From: Corynebacterium fournieri | Lineage (GTDB): Bacteria > Actinomycetota > Actinomycetes > Mycobacteriales > Mycobacteriaceae | NCBI RefSeq assembly: GCF_030408775.1 | Contig: NZ_CP047210.1 | Coordinates: forward strand, 1,922,001 to 1,986,000 | DNA length: 64,000 nt | Reading direction: 5' to 3' | In this document: piece after piece, positions 1 to 10,864 of the stretch | Numbering within the stretch: the first letter of the stretch is position 1 | Layout of the letters: each line of letters begins with the position of its first letter | Made by a program: the position numbers and the translations under genes | The notes under the pieces: model-generated | What the model was told of the DNA's origin: nothing | The model's database searches: none | The model's input: only the letters and a program-made list of their open reading frames with translations

Positions 1-272
1 ATGGTGTCGTGCTTGTCCATGGCCTGCGCCACCGCAAGTTTCGTGCCCACGCCATCGGAGCCGGCCGCAAGCAGCGGCTCCTTGTACTTGCCCAGGGCGA
101 ACAGGCCGGCAAACCCGCCCAGGCCGCCGCGGACCTCCGGGCGGGTGGCGCGCTTGGCGTGCGGGGCGAACAACTCCACGGCCTTGTCGCCGGCCTCGAT
201 GGACACGCCGGCAGCTTCGTAGGACACAGGGTCCTGCGAGAGGTCCTGCGCCGGGTTCTGATCAGTACTCAT
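1..272 (-). CDS. purM: Phosphoribosylformylglycinamidine cyclo-ligase (AIR synthetase), N-terminal part, cut by window edge
   Basis: The frame runs from an ATG at 272 to the left edge, so only about 90 N-terminal residues are present. PurM closes FGAM to AIR with ATP in the fifth step of de novo purine synthesis. The visible part has the typical N-terminal segment beginning [17 protein letters not shown], then a [10 protein letters not shown] stretch and the GSDGVGTKL motif, which is part of the family's nucleotide-binding signature. It follows purF on the same strand; the purF stop codon at 273-275 lies directly before the purM ATG, so the two are translationally coupled. Confidence 0.95.
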   Translation of the reverse strand, partial: MSTDQNPAQDLSQDPVSYEAAGVSIEAGDKAVELFAPHAKRATRPEVRGGLGGFAGLFALGKYKEPLLAAGSDGVGTKLAVAQAMDKHDT

Positions 273-1781
273 TTAGGCTTCTGCACCTTTCTGGATGCGT
301 CGGACAAGGTCGGCGTTGGGGTTGCCCTCCGGCAGCCCCAGCGGGTAATTGCCGGTAAAGCACGCCGCGCAGAGGTTTTCTTTGGGTTGGTTCGAGGCGG
401 CGATCATGTCGTCGATAGGCACGAACGCGAGCGAATCCGCCCCGATCATCGTACGGATGGACTCGGCAACCGCCTCGTCGTTGTCCGTGCGGCCGTGGTT
501 GGCAATGAGCTCGCCGGGGCTGGCAAAGTCGATGCCGTAGAAGCACGGCCACTTCACCGGCGGGGAGGCGATGCGCACGTGCACTTCGGCCGCCCCCGCC
601 TCACGCAGCATGCGGATGAGCTTGCGCTGCGTGTTGCCGCGCACGATGGAATCGTCCACCACCACGAGCTTTTTGCCCTCGATGACTTCGCGCACCGGGT
701 TGAGCTTCAGGCGCAGGCCGAGCTGGCGCAGCGTGTCCGAGGGCTGGATGAAGGTGCGGCCCACGTACGCGTTTTTCATCATCCCCTGCTTGAACGGGAT
801 GCCGGACGCCTCCGCATAACCGATGGCCGCCGGGGTGCCGGACTCCGGCACGGGCATGACCAAGTCGGCCTCAACGGGGTTGACCTTGGACAGGCGGCGG
901 CCGATCTCGACGCGGGCGGAGTTGACGGTCTGGCCGTCGATGACGGAGTCCGGCCGCGCCACGTAGACGTACTCGAACACGCAGTGCGCCTTCGGGGTCT
1001 CGGCGAAGCGCTCGGAGTGCACGCCGGACTCGTCGATGGCCACCAACTCGCCCGGCTCGATGTCGCGCACGAAGGAGGCGCCCACGATGTCCAGGGCGCA
1101 CGTCTCCGAGGCGACCACCCAGCCCCCATCCAGGCGGCCCAGCGACAGCGGGCGCACGCCGTGCGGATCGCGGGCGGCGTACAGGGTGTGGCCGTCGGTG
1201 ACCATGAAGCAGAAGGCGCCCTTGACGCGCGGCAGCAGCTCGTGCGCGGCGTCCGCCAGCGTGCGGCCGTCGGTGACCAAATCCGCCAGCAGCGCGGAGA
1301 CCACCGCGGTGTCGGACGACGACCCCTGGCCCTTCACGCCAGAGGCCGGGATGAGCTTCTTTTCAATGGCCTCGTTCTGCAGCTCCAGGTAGTTGACCAG
1401 GTTGCCGTTGTGGGCCAGGGCGATGTCCGTACCGTTGGGCGAGGTGCGGAACATTGGCTGGACGTTCTCCCACGAGTTGCCCCCTGCCGTGGAGTAACGG
1501 GTATGTCCGATGGCTACGTCGCCCTGCAGCGCCTCCAGCGCGGGCTCGTCGAAGACCTGGCTGACCAAACCGGTGTCCTTGAACACCACGAGTTTGTCCG
1601 GGTCCCCCACCGCAATGCCCGCGCCTTCCTGGCCGCGGTGCTGCAGCGCGAAGAGGCCGAAGTAGCTCAGCTTGGCCACGTCCTCGCCCGGCGCCCATAC
1701 GCCGAAGACGCCGCACTCATCGCGCGGGGTGTCGCTGTCGATATCGAAGTCCTGACTTGGTTTAGGGCTCTCCGTAAACAC
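273..1781 (-). CDS. purF: Amidophosphoribosyltransferase
   Basis: This 502-residue enzyme makes phosphoribosylamine from PRPP and glutamine, the committed step of purine synthesis. A short N-terminal extension ends at RDEC; Cys23 would become the catalytic N-terminal nucleophile after propeptide removal, as in the Bacillus-type enzyme. The glutaminase domain follows (FALQHRGQEGAG). The PRPP loop VVVDDSIVRGN lies near residue 375. Cysteines in WPCFYG and LCAACFTGN near the C-terminus fit the iron-sulfur form of PurF. The start is a GTG. purM follows with no gap, and a sterol-carrier-like gene lies 24 bp upstream on the same strand. Confidence 0.97.
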   Translation of the reverse strand: MFTESPKPSQDFDIDSDTPRDECGVFGVWAPGEDVAKLSYFGLFALQHRGQEGAGIAVGDPDKLVVFKDTGLVSQVFDEPALEALQGDVAIGHTRYSTAGGNSWENVQPMFRTSPNGTDIALAHNGNLVNYLELQNEAIEKKLIPASGVKGQGSSSDTAVVSALLADLVTDGRTLADAAHELLPRVKGAFCFMVTDGHTLYAARDPHGVRPLSLGRLDGGWVVASETCALDIVGASFVRDIEPGELVAIDESGVHSERFAETPKAHCVFEYVYVARPDSVIDGQTVNSARVEIGRRLSKVNPVEADLVMPVPESGTPAAIGYAEASGIPFKQGMMKNAYVGRTFIQPSDTLRQLGLRLKLNPVREVIEGKKLVVVDDSIVRGNTQRKLIRMLREAGAAEVHVRIASPPVKWPCFYGIDFASPGELIANHGRTDNDEAVAESIRTMIGADSLAFVPIDDMIAASNQPKENLCAACFTGNYPLGLPEGNPNADLVRRIQKGAEA

Positions 1782-1805
1782 GCCACTTACTGTATCCGAG
1801 TCGGC

Positions 1806-2186
1806 TCAGCGCAGCGCAATCACGGGAAGCCCGGCGGCGATCTCGTGCGCGCGAGAACCGGAGGCGTCGATAGTCCCGCGCTCCAGCTCCGCGTCGAAGG
1901 TGGTCAGGCCGGTGGCTAGCCGCAGCCACGTCTCCGGTTTCATCTCCACCACGTTCGGCGGAGTGCCGCGGGTATGCCGCGGCCCCTCCACGCACTGCAC
2001 CGCCACAAACGGCGGCACGCGCAGCTCCACTGAATGCCCGGGCAACTCCTCCGCCAGGGTGCGGGCGGTGCGGCGGCAGGCGTTTGCGAGCTCGCTTCTC
2101 GACGGCTCCGCTGCCCCACCCTCCAACCACCCAGCGACCTGCTGGATTGCCTCGCGCGTGAGAACCGGGTCCTGTTTCTGCACCAT
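1806..2186 (-). CDS. Sterol carrier family protein (small conserved actinobacterial protein)
   Basis: This 126-residue protein belongs to the small sterol-carrier-like family that sits beside purF in mycobacteria and corynebacteria. No ligand or reaction has been established to my knowledge. The sequence has an N-terminal helical half with a charged TARTLAEELPG segment, and a C-terminal half with the family signature VEMKPETWLRLATG and a final ASGSRAHEIAAGLPVIAL strand. The ATG at 2186 was chosen because it gives the family start and lies 8 nt after a candidate -10 (TAATAT, minus strand 2200-2195). The start is only 24 bp from the divergent thioesterase start. Confidence 0.85.
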   Translation of the reverse strand: MVQKQDPVLTREAIQQVAGWLEGGAAEPSRSELANACRRTARTLAEELPGHSVELRVPPFVAVQCVEGPRHTRGTPPNVVEMKPETWLRLATGLTTFDAELERGTIDASGSRAHEIAAGLPVIALR

Positions 2187-2194
2187 GGTCGCCC

Positions 2195-2204
2195 ATATTA
2201 TTGT
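2195..2204. promoter_or_regulatory. Overlapping divergent -10 elements between the sterol-carrier-like and thioesterase genes
   Basis: The 24-bp gap between divergent start codons (2187-2210) contains one AT-rich island. On the minus strand TAATAT (2200-2195) ends 8 nt before the ATG at 2186. On the plus strand TATTGT (2199-2204) ends 6 nt before the ATG at 2211. Both would give leaderless or nearly leaderless transcripts. No -35 fits inside the gap, so any -35 lies in the opposite gene. This is inferred from sequence only. Confidence 0.5.
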
Positions 2205-2210
2205 GGCGGC

Positions 2211-3218
2211 ATGCCGAATACCCCCGTTGCCGCTGAACGTTCCCCGTCCGTGACCCTGCGTTTCATGGCCTCGCCCACCGACGTGCTGCACCACGGCGCG
2301 CAGGGTGTCTCCGGCGGGCGCGTGCTCGAATGGATCGACAAGGCCGCCTACGCCTGCGCCGCGCAGTGGTCCGCCACCTACTGCGTCACCGCGTACGTGG
2401 GCCACATCCACTTCACCCGCCCCATCCCCTCCGGGCACATCGTGGAGGTGCGCTCCCGCATCGCCATGACGGGCAGGTCGTCCATGCACATCGTCAACGA
2501 GGTCCTCTCCGCGGACCCGCGCGAGGGCGTGTTCACCCGCGCCTGCGACTGCCTGGTGGTCTTCGTGGCCAAGGACCCGGACACCGGCAAGTCCATGCCC
2601 GTGCCCACGTTCGTGCCCACGAACGACGAGGAGCGGCGCGTGGCCGAAGCCGCGAAGTCCCGCATCGCGCTGCGCCAGGCCATCGAGACGGAGATGGAGG
2701 CGCAAACTTACACGGACGACACCACCGCGCAGCGCATCGTGCACCGCTTCTTGGCCAAGCCCACGGACGTGAACTGGGGCGGCAACGTGCACGGCGGCAC
2801 CGCCATGGAGTGGATCGACGAGGCCGGCTTGGCGTGCACCATGGAATGGTCGGGCGAGCGCACCGTCGCGGTCTACGCCGGCGGCATCCGCTTTTACCGC
2901 CCCGTGCACATCGGCGACCTGATCGAGGTGGACGCGCGCATCACTCGCACGGACTCGCGCTCCATCCACACCTCTGTGCACCTGCGCGCGGGCGATCCGC
3001 GTGGCGGGCGCGACAACCTCGTCGACGCCATCCACGCCACGTTCACCTACATCGGCATCGACATCGACGGCAACCCGCTGCCGGCGCGGAAGTTCACGCC
3101 GGTGACGGAGGAGGACAAGCGTCTCTGGGAGCACACGCAAACCTTGAAGGACCTGCGCGGCGAATACGAGCCGGTGCCCCTGGTCGAGCCCATGCCGGCG
3201 GTGCAGCGCACGCTCTAA
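2211..3218 (+). CDS. Acyl-CoA thioesterase with two hot-dog domains
   Basis: This 335-residue protein contains two copies of the hot-dog thioesterase fold, about residues 10-150 and 175-320. Each copy carries the acyl-CoA hydrolase signature: GGRVLEWIDKAAYACA in the first and GGTAMEWIDEAGLACT in the second, with the conserved acidic residue inside the helix. The family cleaves acyl-CoA thioesters to free acid and CoA; chain-length preference cannot be read from sequence. The ATG at 2211 begins the protein just before the first domain. It is transcribed alone and ends before a strong two-way terminator. Confidence 0.9.
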   Translation: MPNTPVAAERSPSVTLRFMASPTDVLHHGAQGVSGGRVLEWIDKAAYACAAQWSATYCVTAYVGHIHFTRPIPSGHIVEVRSRIAMTGRSSMHIVNEVLSADPREGVFTRACDCLVVFVAKDPDTGKSMPVPTFVPTNDEERRVAEAAKSRIALRQAIETEMEAQTYTDDTTAQRIVHRFLAKPTDVNWGGNVHGGTAMEWIDEAGLACTMEWSGERTVAVYAGGIRFYRPVHIGDLIEVDARITRTDSRSIHTSVHLRAGDPRGGRDNLVDAIHATFTYIGIDIDGNPLPARKFTPVTEEDKRLWEHTQTLKDLRGEYEPVPLVEPMPAVQRTL

Positions 3219-3240
3219 CCTCCGGTTTCCCGGACTGAAG

Positions 3241-3290
3241 AAAGCGGTTGGGGTGTGCGGCAATTCCTTGCCGCACACCCCAACCGCTTT
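3241..3290. terminator. Bidirectional rho-independent terminator between thioesterase and purL
   Basis: A perfect 23-bp inverted repeat (3241-3263 and 3268-3290) flanks a 4-base loop TTCC. The stem ends are A-rich on the left and T-rich on the right, so the hairpin can work from either side. It lies 22 bp after the thioesterase stop and 12 bp after the purL stop. It is the only clear terminator among nine convergent pairs in the window. Confidence 0.95.
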
Positions 3291-3302
3291 TAGTTGCGCT
3301 CC

Positions 3303-5579
<2,277 letters not shown>

Positions 5580-5586
5580 TTGAGGT

Positions 5587-6261
5587 TTACGCTCCGATCT
5601 TCGAGATAGCGTCGATGGCGGACGTGAACAGGCCGAGACCGTCCATGGACGGGCCGGTCAGCGTCTCGATGGCGTGCTCCGGGTGCGGCATCAGGCCGAC
5701 CACGCGGCCGGTCTCGTTGGTCACGCCGGCGATCGCGTTGACGGAGCCGTTGAAGTTGTCCGTGTAGCGGAAGACCACGCGGCCCTCCTTCTCCAGCGCC
5801 TCGATGGTTTCCGGGGCGGCCTGGAAGCGGCCCTCGCCGTGCTTGGCCGGCACGTAGATCCGCTCGCCGAGCTGGGTGGTCCACGCGGTGGTGTTGTTGG
5901 CCACCTCAAGGTAGGTGTCCACGCAGTGGAAGTTCAGGCCCTGGTTGCGGGTGAGTGCGCCCGGCAGCAGGCCAGCCTCGGTGAGGATCTGAAAACCGTT
6001 GCAGATGCCCAGTACCGGCATGCCCTTCTTCGCTGCCTCCACCACAGCCGCCATCATCGGCGCCTGCGCGGCGATCGCGCCCGAGCGCAGGTAGTCGCCG
6101 TAAGAGAAGCCGCCCGGGACGACAACCGCGTCCACACCGGTGAGATCGTTGTCCGCGTGCCACAGCTGGCGCGGCTCGGCACCGGCGAGGCGGACGGCGC
6201 GGAGCGCGTCAACGTCGTCAAGCGTGCCTGGAAAAGTGATGACTCCGATAGTTGCGCTCAT
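5587..6261 (-). CDS. purQ: Phosphoribosylformylglycinamidine synthase subunit PurQ (glutaminase)
   Basis: This 224-residue class I glutamine amidotransferase supplies ammonia to PurL. It starts with the typical [12 protein letters not shown] strand, has the nucleophile elbow [10 protein letters not shown] with the catalytic Cys, and ends with a HPEHAIE segment carrying the catalytic His and Glu. The length is normal for free-standing PurQ. Its ATG overlaps the purS stop by 4 bp (ATGA), which implies coupled translation within purS-purQ-purL. Confidence 0.97.
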   Translation of the reverse strand: MSATIGVITFPGTLDDVDALRAVRLAGAEPRQLWHADNDLTGVDAVVVPGGFSYGDYLRSGAIAAQAPMMAAVVEAAKKGMPVLGICNGFQILTEAGLLPGALTRNQGLNFHCVDTYLEVANNTTAWTTQLGERIYVPAKHGEGRFQAAPETIEALEKEGRVVFRYTDNFNGSVNAIAGVTNETGRVVGLMPHPEHAIETLTGPSMDGLGLFTSAIDAISKIGA

Positions 6262-6488
6262 CGCACAACCTCGAAGTCCTCGATAACAGTGTTGGTCAAA
6301 AGCGTCTCAGCCATGCGCTTCAGCTCGGAGTCGGAGACCGAATCATCCACCTCGATTTCAAAGCGCTTGCCCTGGCGGACGTCAGTCACCCCCTCGACCC
6401 CGATCCGGCCCAGTGCGCGGAGCACCGCCTGACCCTGCGGATCAAGAATTTCGGCCTTGGGCATGACATTAACGACGACTCGTGCCAT
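6258..6488 (-). CDS. purS: Phosphoribosylformylglycinamidine synthase subunit PurS
   Basis: This 76-residue protein is the small third subunit of the bacterial FGAM synthase complex. It docks PurQ onto PurL and helps ammonia transfer. The start [19 protein letters not shown] and the middle [15 protein letters not shown] are family signatures. It is the first gene of the purS-purQ-purL operon; an AAGGAT ribosome-binding sequence precedes the ATG, and a TATACT -10 lies about 50 nt upstream. Confidence 0.95.
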   Translation of the reverse strand: MARVVVNVMPKAEILDPQGQAVLRALGRIGVEGVTDVRQGKRFEIEVDDSVSDSELKRMAETLLTNTVIEDFEVVR

Positions 6489-6539
6489 GAGAATCCTTCA
6501 CGTTTCGGGAGGTTGATGGACCTTTACGGTACGCGCGCC

Positions 6540-6545
6540 AGTATA
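6540..6545 (-). promoter_or_regulatory. Candidate -10 of the purS-purQ-purL promoter
   Basis: TATACT reads on the minus strand at 6545-6540 and matches the actinobacterial sigma-A -10 consensus. It lies about 50 nt before the purS ATG, leaving a leader of about 45 nt with an AAGGAT ribosome site. A TTTCGA at 6570-6565 is a weak -35 at 19 bp. No purine riboswitch or clear operator was recognised in the 261-bp gap. Confidence 0.5.
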
Positions 6546-6749
6546 TCGGACGCCCCGACACGGCTCGAAACCCTTACTAGCCAGCACAATTGGCATTCTT
6601 TGCTTGACGACGTCACCTTCGGGACCAGCAGGTGAACAACACCTTAAATCTTGGGAAAACCTGTCATCTCGCCATGCGCGACCTGAAAAGCAGGGTTAGT
6701 TTCTTACTGCTTTCCAGCTTTTCCCTTTCAGTTTTTCAAGAGGTCCCCC

Positions 6750-9700
6750 ATGGCAACTTCTCGCAAGAGCCTCGGCGCCGCGTTCGCAATCGCGTTGGCC
6801 GCAGGCACCGTTTCGGTCGTCGCACCGACTGCATCTGCAGCCATTGACGGCACCAACGTCGTCATCAATGAGGTCTACGGCGGCGGAGGCAACTCCGGCT
6901 CTGTCTTTTCCAACGACTTCGTGGAGCTGTACAACCCGACCGACAAGGACATTGACATCACCGGCTGGGTGCTCGACCAGCAGTCAAAATCCGGCAACTC
7001 CGGATCGCGAACCACACTGTCGGGCATCGTTCCCGCTGGCGGGTACTACCTCATCCAGGGGCAGGCAGGCGGCAACACGACGGGAGACCTGCCCGCCCCG
7101 GACGTCACAAACGACGGAATGGACTTCGGCGCTAAGAGCGCTATCGCAGTGCTGCTCAACGGCGATGCCGAGGTCGACCGCGTCGGCTGGGGCTCCGCGG
7201 CCAAGCCCGAGGGCAGCGCCGCCGCCGCCACCTCTAACTCCACGTCGATCCAGCGCAAGACAGCCGGCGTCGACACCGACAACAACGCCAAGGATTTCGA
7301 AGCTGCTGCACCGACACCGCAGAACTCCGGCAACGACTCGACCGAGCCGGCACCGACCGAGCAGCCGGGCACCCCCCAGCCCGAACAGCCGCAGCCCGAT
7401 GCAACTACCCCGATCGCCGACATCCAGGGCACCGGCGCAACTTCGCCGTTGGAGGGCCAGACGGTAACCACCGAAGGCGTCGTCACGGCGGTGTATGACG
7501 AGGGAGGCAAGAAGGGCTTCTTCCTGCAGGCCGCCGGCACCGGCACCGTGAAGAAGCCGGGCGACGCGTCCGACGGCATCTTCATCTACATGGGTACGCG
7601 CACCGATTACCCGATGCGCGGCGATTCGATCCGCGTGAGCGGCAAAGTGAGCGAGTACTACAGCCAGACGCAGATCACCGCATCCGCCATTGAGAGACTC
7701 ACGGAAGCACTTGCGGCCCCGAAGGCCGTGGAGATCGACACCCTCCCCTCCGGCGATGAGGCCCGCGAGCCGTACGAGGGCATGCTGGTGCGCCCGAAGG
7801 GTCCGTACACGGTGACCAACAACTACACCCTGAACAACACCGGCGACCTGGGCCTGGCACCGGGCACCCGCGCGCACCGCACCCCGACCGACGTGGTTGC
7901 TCCCGGCGCGCCGGCGAACCAGCTGCAGGCGGAGCAGGACGCTGAGGTTGTCTACCTGGACGACGGCCGCACCGCCAACTACTTCCGCACCGACAAGAAC
8001 ACGCCGCTGCCGTACCTCGTCACCTCGGATAAGGGCATCAAGTCCATCCGCACCGGTGACCAGGTGCAGTTCCAGACTGACGTTGTGGTCGACTACTCCT
8101 TCGACCAGTGGCGTTTCCAGCCGCTGCAGCCGATCACCGGCAAGAATGCAGAGGAAGAACTGCCCATCTCCTGGGAAGACTCGCGCGCTGGCGCGTACGA
8201 CGACATCGACAACGTCGCCGGCGACTACTCGATCGGCTTCTTCAATGTCCTGAACTACTTCTCCACGCTCGGCAAGGACGTCTCTGGCTGTAAGGCGTTC
8301 AACGACATTTACGGCGCCCCGGTTGCAGCGAACAAGTGCACGGTGCGCGGTGCTTTCTCGCAGGATGCTTTCCAGGACCAGCAGGCCAAAATCGTCACCG
8401 CCATTAACAAGCTGGATGCGAATGTTCTGGGCCTGTCCGAGATTGAGAACACCGCCTCCGTGTCCGGCGACGTTAAACGGCGCGATGAAGCCCTGCAGAA
8501 CCTGGTGGATGCCCTCAATGCAAAGGAGCCGGGTAAGTGGGATCTGGTCAAGTCCCCGCAGAAGCTTGGCTCAGACGAGGATGTCATCCGCGTCGGCTTC
8601 ATCTACCAGCCTGCAAAGGTAAAGCCGGTTGGCGAGTCGATTATCTTCGACGACGACGCATTCACCGGCACTGCACGCCAGCCGCTGGCGCAGGAGTTCG
8701 ACACCGTTGGCAACGATCAGGACAAGAACTTCGTCGCAGTGGTCAACCACTACAAGTCCAAGGGCTCGGTGGCGAAGGACGACAAAGACACCGGTGACGG
8801 CCAGGGCAACAATGCCAACCTGCGCAATGCACAGTCCGAGGCGCTGCTCAAGCACCTCGGTTCCCAGTCCCAGTGGGCCGATCTTCCAACCTTCCTCGTT
8901 GGCGACTTCAACGCGTACACCAAGGAAGACGCAATTACCGCACTGGTCAACGGTGGCTTCAACATTGTCGAATCTGAGAAGGATTTCGACCAGGCGTCGT
9001 ACCAGTTCGGCGGCCAGTTGGGCACCCTCGACCACGTGCTCGCAAATGCAGCGGCGATGGAGTTGGTGCAGGACTCTGTTGTTTGGAACATCAACGGCGA
9101 TGAGTCGGCGGCTTTCGAATACTCGCGACGTAACTACAACGTCCAGGACTTCTTCGGCGAGGGCGCAGATCGGCTTTACGGCTACGGCAACCCGTTCCGC
9201 TCCTCCGACCACGACCCTGTGAAGGTCGGATTCGCCACCACGTCGCAGGAGAAGGACGCCGACAAGTTCGCTCCGGAGGCAAGTGAGGCCGTCACAGTCA
9301 CCCAAGGCGATGCTCTACCAGACGCAAAGACCACGGTGAAGGACGCCGACCAGCTGCCGGAAGGCACGAAGTTCGAGTGGACCAAGCCTACGAAGACCGA
9401 CACCGTTGGCGACGCCCAGGAAGGTGAGATCACCGTCACCTACCCGGACGAATCCGTGGACCACGTAAAGGTCGTCGTGAACGTGAAGCCGAAGGCTGAA
9501 GAGGAGAAGCCGCGCTACATCGTTAAGGCAGAAATCAACGACGCTGGTGAACTCGTCGTCACCTACGACAACGGTGACACTGAAAACCTCGGCGAGGTCA
9601 AGGGGGCCGACGGCCAAGACGGCAAGGACGGCAAGGACGGCAAAGACGGCGCCGCAGGCAAGGACGGCAAGAACGGCGCCGCCGGCAAAGACGGCGAGCA

Positions 9701-10814
9701 GGGCCCGAAGGGCGACAAGGGCGACAAGGGCGACAAGGGCGACAAGGGCGACAAGGGTGACACCGGCGCCGCCGGCAAGGACGGCAAGAACGGCGTTGAC
9801 GGCAAAGACGGCGCCGCCGGCAAGGACGGCGAGCAGGGCCCGAAGGGCGACAAGGGCGACAAGGGTGACACCGGCGCCGCCGGCAAGGACGGCGAGCAGG
9901 GCCCGAAGGGCGACAAGGGCGACAAGGGCGACACCGGCGCCGCAGGCAAGAACGGTATCGACGGCAAGAACGGCGTTGACGGCAAGGACGGCGAGCAGGG
10001 CCCGAAGGGCGACAAGGGCGACACCGGCGCCGCAGGCAAGAACGGCGTCGACGGCAAGAACGGCGTTGACGGCAAGAACGGCGTTGACGGCAAGGACGGC
10101 GAGCAAGGCCCGAAGGGCGACAAGGGCGACACCGGCGCCGCAGGCAAGAACGGCGTCGACGGCAAGAACGGCGTTGACGGCAAGGACGGCGAGCAAGGCC
10201 CGAAGGGCGACAAGGGCGACACCGGCGCCGCAGGCAAGAACGGCGTCGACGGCAAGAACGGCCGTGGCGTGAAGGCCTTTGAGGTCAACGACGAAGGCCA
10301 CCTGATGGTCACCTACTCCGACGGCGAGACTGTGGACCTGGGCAAGGTCACCGGTGACGCAACCGACGGCGAGAACGGCCGCGGCATCGCGAACCTGGAG
10401 GTCAACGAGGACGGCGAGCTGATTGCCACCTACACCGACGGCGAGACCCAGAACCTGGGCCGTGTCGTGGGCGCTGACGGCAAGGATGGCCAAGACGGCA
10501 AGCCGGGCAAGGACGGCGAGAAGGGCGCAGACGGCGCCAACGCGCCGGCCGGCGAGGGCTCCAGCGTCAGCGACCGCTGCCTGCCGGCTGCGGGCCTCAT
10601 GGCCCTGCCGCTGCTAGCCCTGGTGCCGCTTGGCCTGGCCGCGACCATGGACATCCCGGCGCTGGCTCCGGCGAAGGAGCAGATCGACAAGGTTGCTACC
10701 CAGCTGCCGGTCCCCGCTGAGGTAGCGGGCGGCGCGGCCGGAGTCGCACTGGCCCTCGCAGCCATCGCAACCCTGGCGAGCGTGTGCTCCTCTGAGGGCG
10801 GTTCGTCCAAGTAA
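6750..10814 (+). CDS. Secreted NucH/ExeM-type nuclease fused to Rib-like and collagen-like regions
   Basis: The protein has 1354 residues. Residues 1-30 form a signal peptide ending in ASA. Residues 32-150 form a lamin-tail domain (INEVYGGGGNSGS). Residues about 220-430 look like the OB-type region of NucH nucleases. Residues 492-830 form an endonuclease/exonuclease/phosphatase domain with LSEIENTASVSGDV, VGDFNAYTKEDA and SSDHDPV, the metal-binding and catalytic motifs. A Rib/alpha-like domain spans about 835-915. Three beta modules of about 30 residues ending in NLG or DLG surround a Gly-X-Y tract at 952-1172. Two hydrophobic segments (1282-1304, 1324-1346) end the protein; no LPXTG motif is present. 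It probably degrades extracellular DNA at the cell surface. An AGAGG ribosome site precedes the ATG. Confidence 0.9.
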   Translation: MATSRKSLGAAFAIALAAGTVSVVAPTASAAIDGTNVVINEVYGGGGNSGSVFSNDFVELYNPTDKDIDITGWVLDQQSKSGNSGSRTTLSGIVPAGGYYLIQGQAGGNTTGDLPAPDVTNDGMDFGAKSAIAVLLNGDAEVDRVGWGSAAKPEGSAAAATSNSTSIQRKTAGVDTDNNAKDFEAAAPTPQNSGNDSTEPAPTEQPGTPQPEQPQPDATTPIADIQGTGATSPLEGQTVTTEGVVTAVYDEGGKKGFFLQAAGTGTVKKPGDASDGIFIYMGTRTDYPMRGDSIRVSGKVSEYYSQTQITASAIERLTEALAAPKAVEIDTLPSGDEAREPYEGMLVRPKGPYTVTNNYTLNNTGDLGLAPGTRAHRTPTDVVAPGAPANQLQAEQDAEVVYLDDGRTANYFRTDKNTPLPYLVTSDKGIKSIRTGDQVQFQTDVVVDYSFDQWRFQPLQPITGKNAEEELPISWEDSRAGAYDDIDNVAGDYSIGFFNVLNYFSTLGKDVSGCKAFNDIYGAPVAANKCTVRGAFSQDAFQDQQAKIVTAINKLDANVLGLSEIENTASVSGDVKRRDEALQNLVDALNAKEPGKWDLVKSPQKLGSDEDVIRVGFIYQPAKVKPVGESIIFDDDAFTGTARQPLAQEFDTVGNDQDKNFVAVVNHYKSKGSVAKDDKDTGDGQGNNANLRNAQSEALLKHLGSQSQWADLPTFLVGDFNAYTKEDAITALVNGGFNIVESEKDFDQASYQFGGQLGTLDHVLANAAAMELVQDSVVWNINGDESAAFEYSRRNYNVQDFFGEGADRLYGYGNPFRSSDHDPVKVGFATTSQEKDADKFAPEASEAVTVTQGDALPDAKTTVKDADQLPEGTKFEWTKPTKTDTVGDAQEGEITVTYPDESVDHVKVVVNVKPKAEEEKPRYIVKAEINDAGELVVTYDNGDTENLGEVKGADGQDGKDGKDGKDGAAGKDGKNGAAGKDGEQGPKGDKGDKGDKGDKGDKGDTGAAGKDGKNGVDGKDGAAGKDGEQGPKGDKGDKGDTGAAGKDGEQGPKGDKGDKGDTGAAGKNGIDGKNGVDGKDGEQGPKGDKGDTGAAGKNGVDGKNGVDGKNGVDGKDGEQGPKGDKGDTGAAGKNGVDGKNGVDGKDGEQGPKGDKGDTGAAGKNGVDGKNGRGVKAFEVNDEGHLMVTYSDGETVDLGKVTGDATDGENGRGIANLEVNEDGELIATYTDGETQNLGRVVGADGKDGQDGKPGKDGEKGADGANAPAGEGSSVSDRCLPAAGLMALPLLALVPLGLAATMDIPALAPAKEQIDKVATQLPVPAEVAGGAAGVALALAAIATLASVCSSEGGSSK
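9607..10266 (+). repeat. Collagen-like Gly-X-Y coding repeat array
   Basis: About 73 consecutive Gly-X-Y triplets are encoded here, dominated by GKD, GKN, GVD, GAA, GEQ, GPK, GDK and GDT. Higher-order units of roughly 75-100 bp recur: GEQGPKGDKGDTGAAG followed by a variable number of GKNGVD pairs. The copies are nearly identical at DNA level, so recent duplication and length change by slippage or recombination are likely. A shorter Gly-X-Y run occurs later at about 10474-10545. Confidence 0.95.
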
Positions 10815-10827
10815 CCCCCACCTGCGC

Positions 10828-10857
10828 AGCCCCGTCTCAGACATCCGAGGCGGGGCT
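10828..10857 (+). terminator. Hairpin after the nuclease gene
   Basis: An 11-bp stem (10828-10838 with 10847-10857, one G-U pair) closes an 8-base loop 14 bp after the stop codon. There is no clear T-run, so termination strength is uncertain. It separates the nuclease from the metal transporter operon. Confidence 0.6.
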
Positions 10858-10864
10858 TCACACA

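Noticed and set aside
9-1919. 636-residue open frame on the plus strand across purF
   Set aside because: It lies opposite an unmistakable purF and is Arg/His-rich without motifs, which is typical of antisense shadows in high-GC DNA.
6661-6667. CTGTCAT identical to half of the E. coli Pho box upstream of the nuclease
   Set aside because: No second half lies 11 bp away, and corynebacterial PhoR does not use the E. coli motif.
6632-6847. Small open frame overlapping the nuclease start
   Set aside because: It overlaps the nuclease signal-peptide region in another frame, lacks a ribosome site, and has no known pattern.
9607-10266. Possible CRISPR array because of short regular repeats
   Set aside because: There are no unique spacers, and the units are in-frame Gly-X-Y codons; no cas genes are present.
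9315-10493. Long open frame on the minus strand opposite the collagen repeats, rich in Val, Leu and Ala
   Set aside because: It is the mirror of the Gly-X-Y coding repeats. It has no ribosome site and no sensible protein features.
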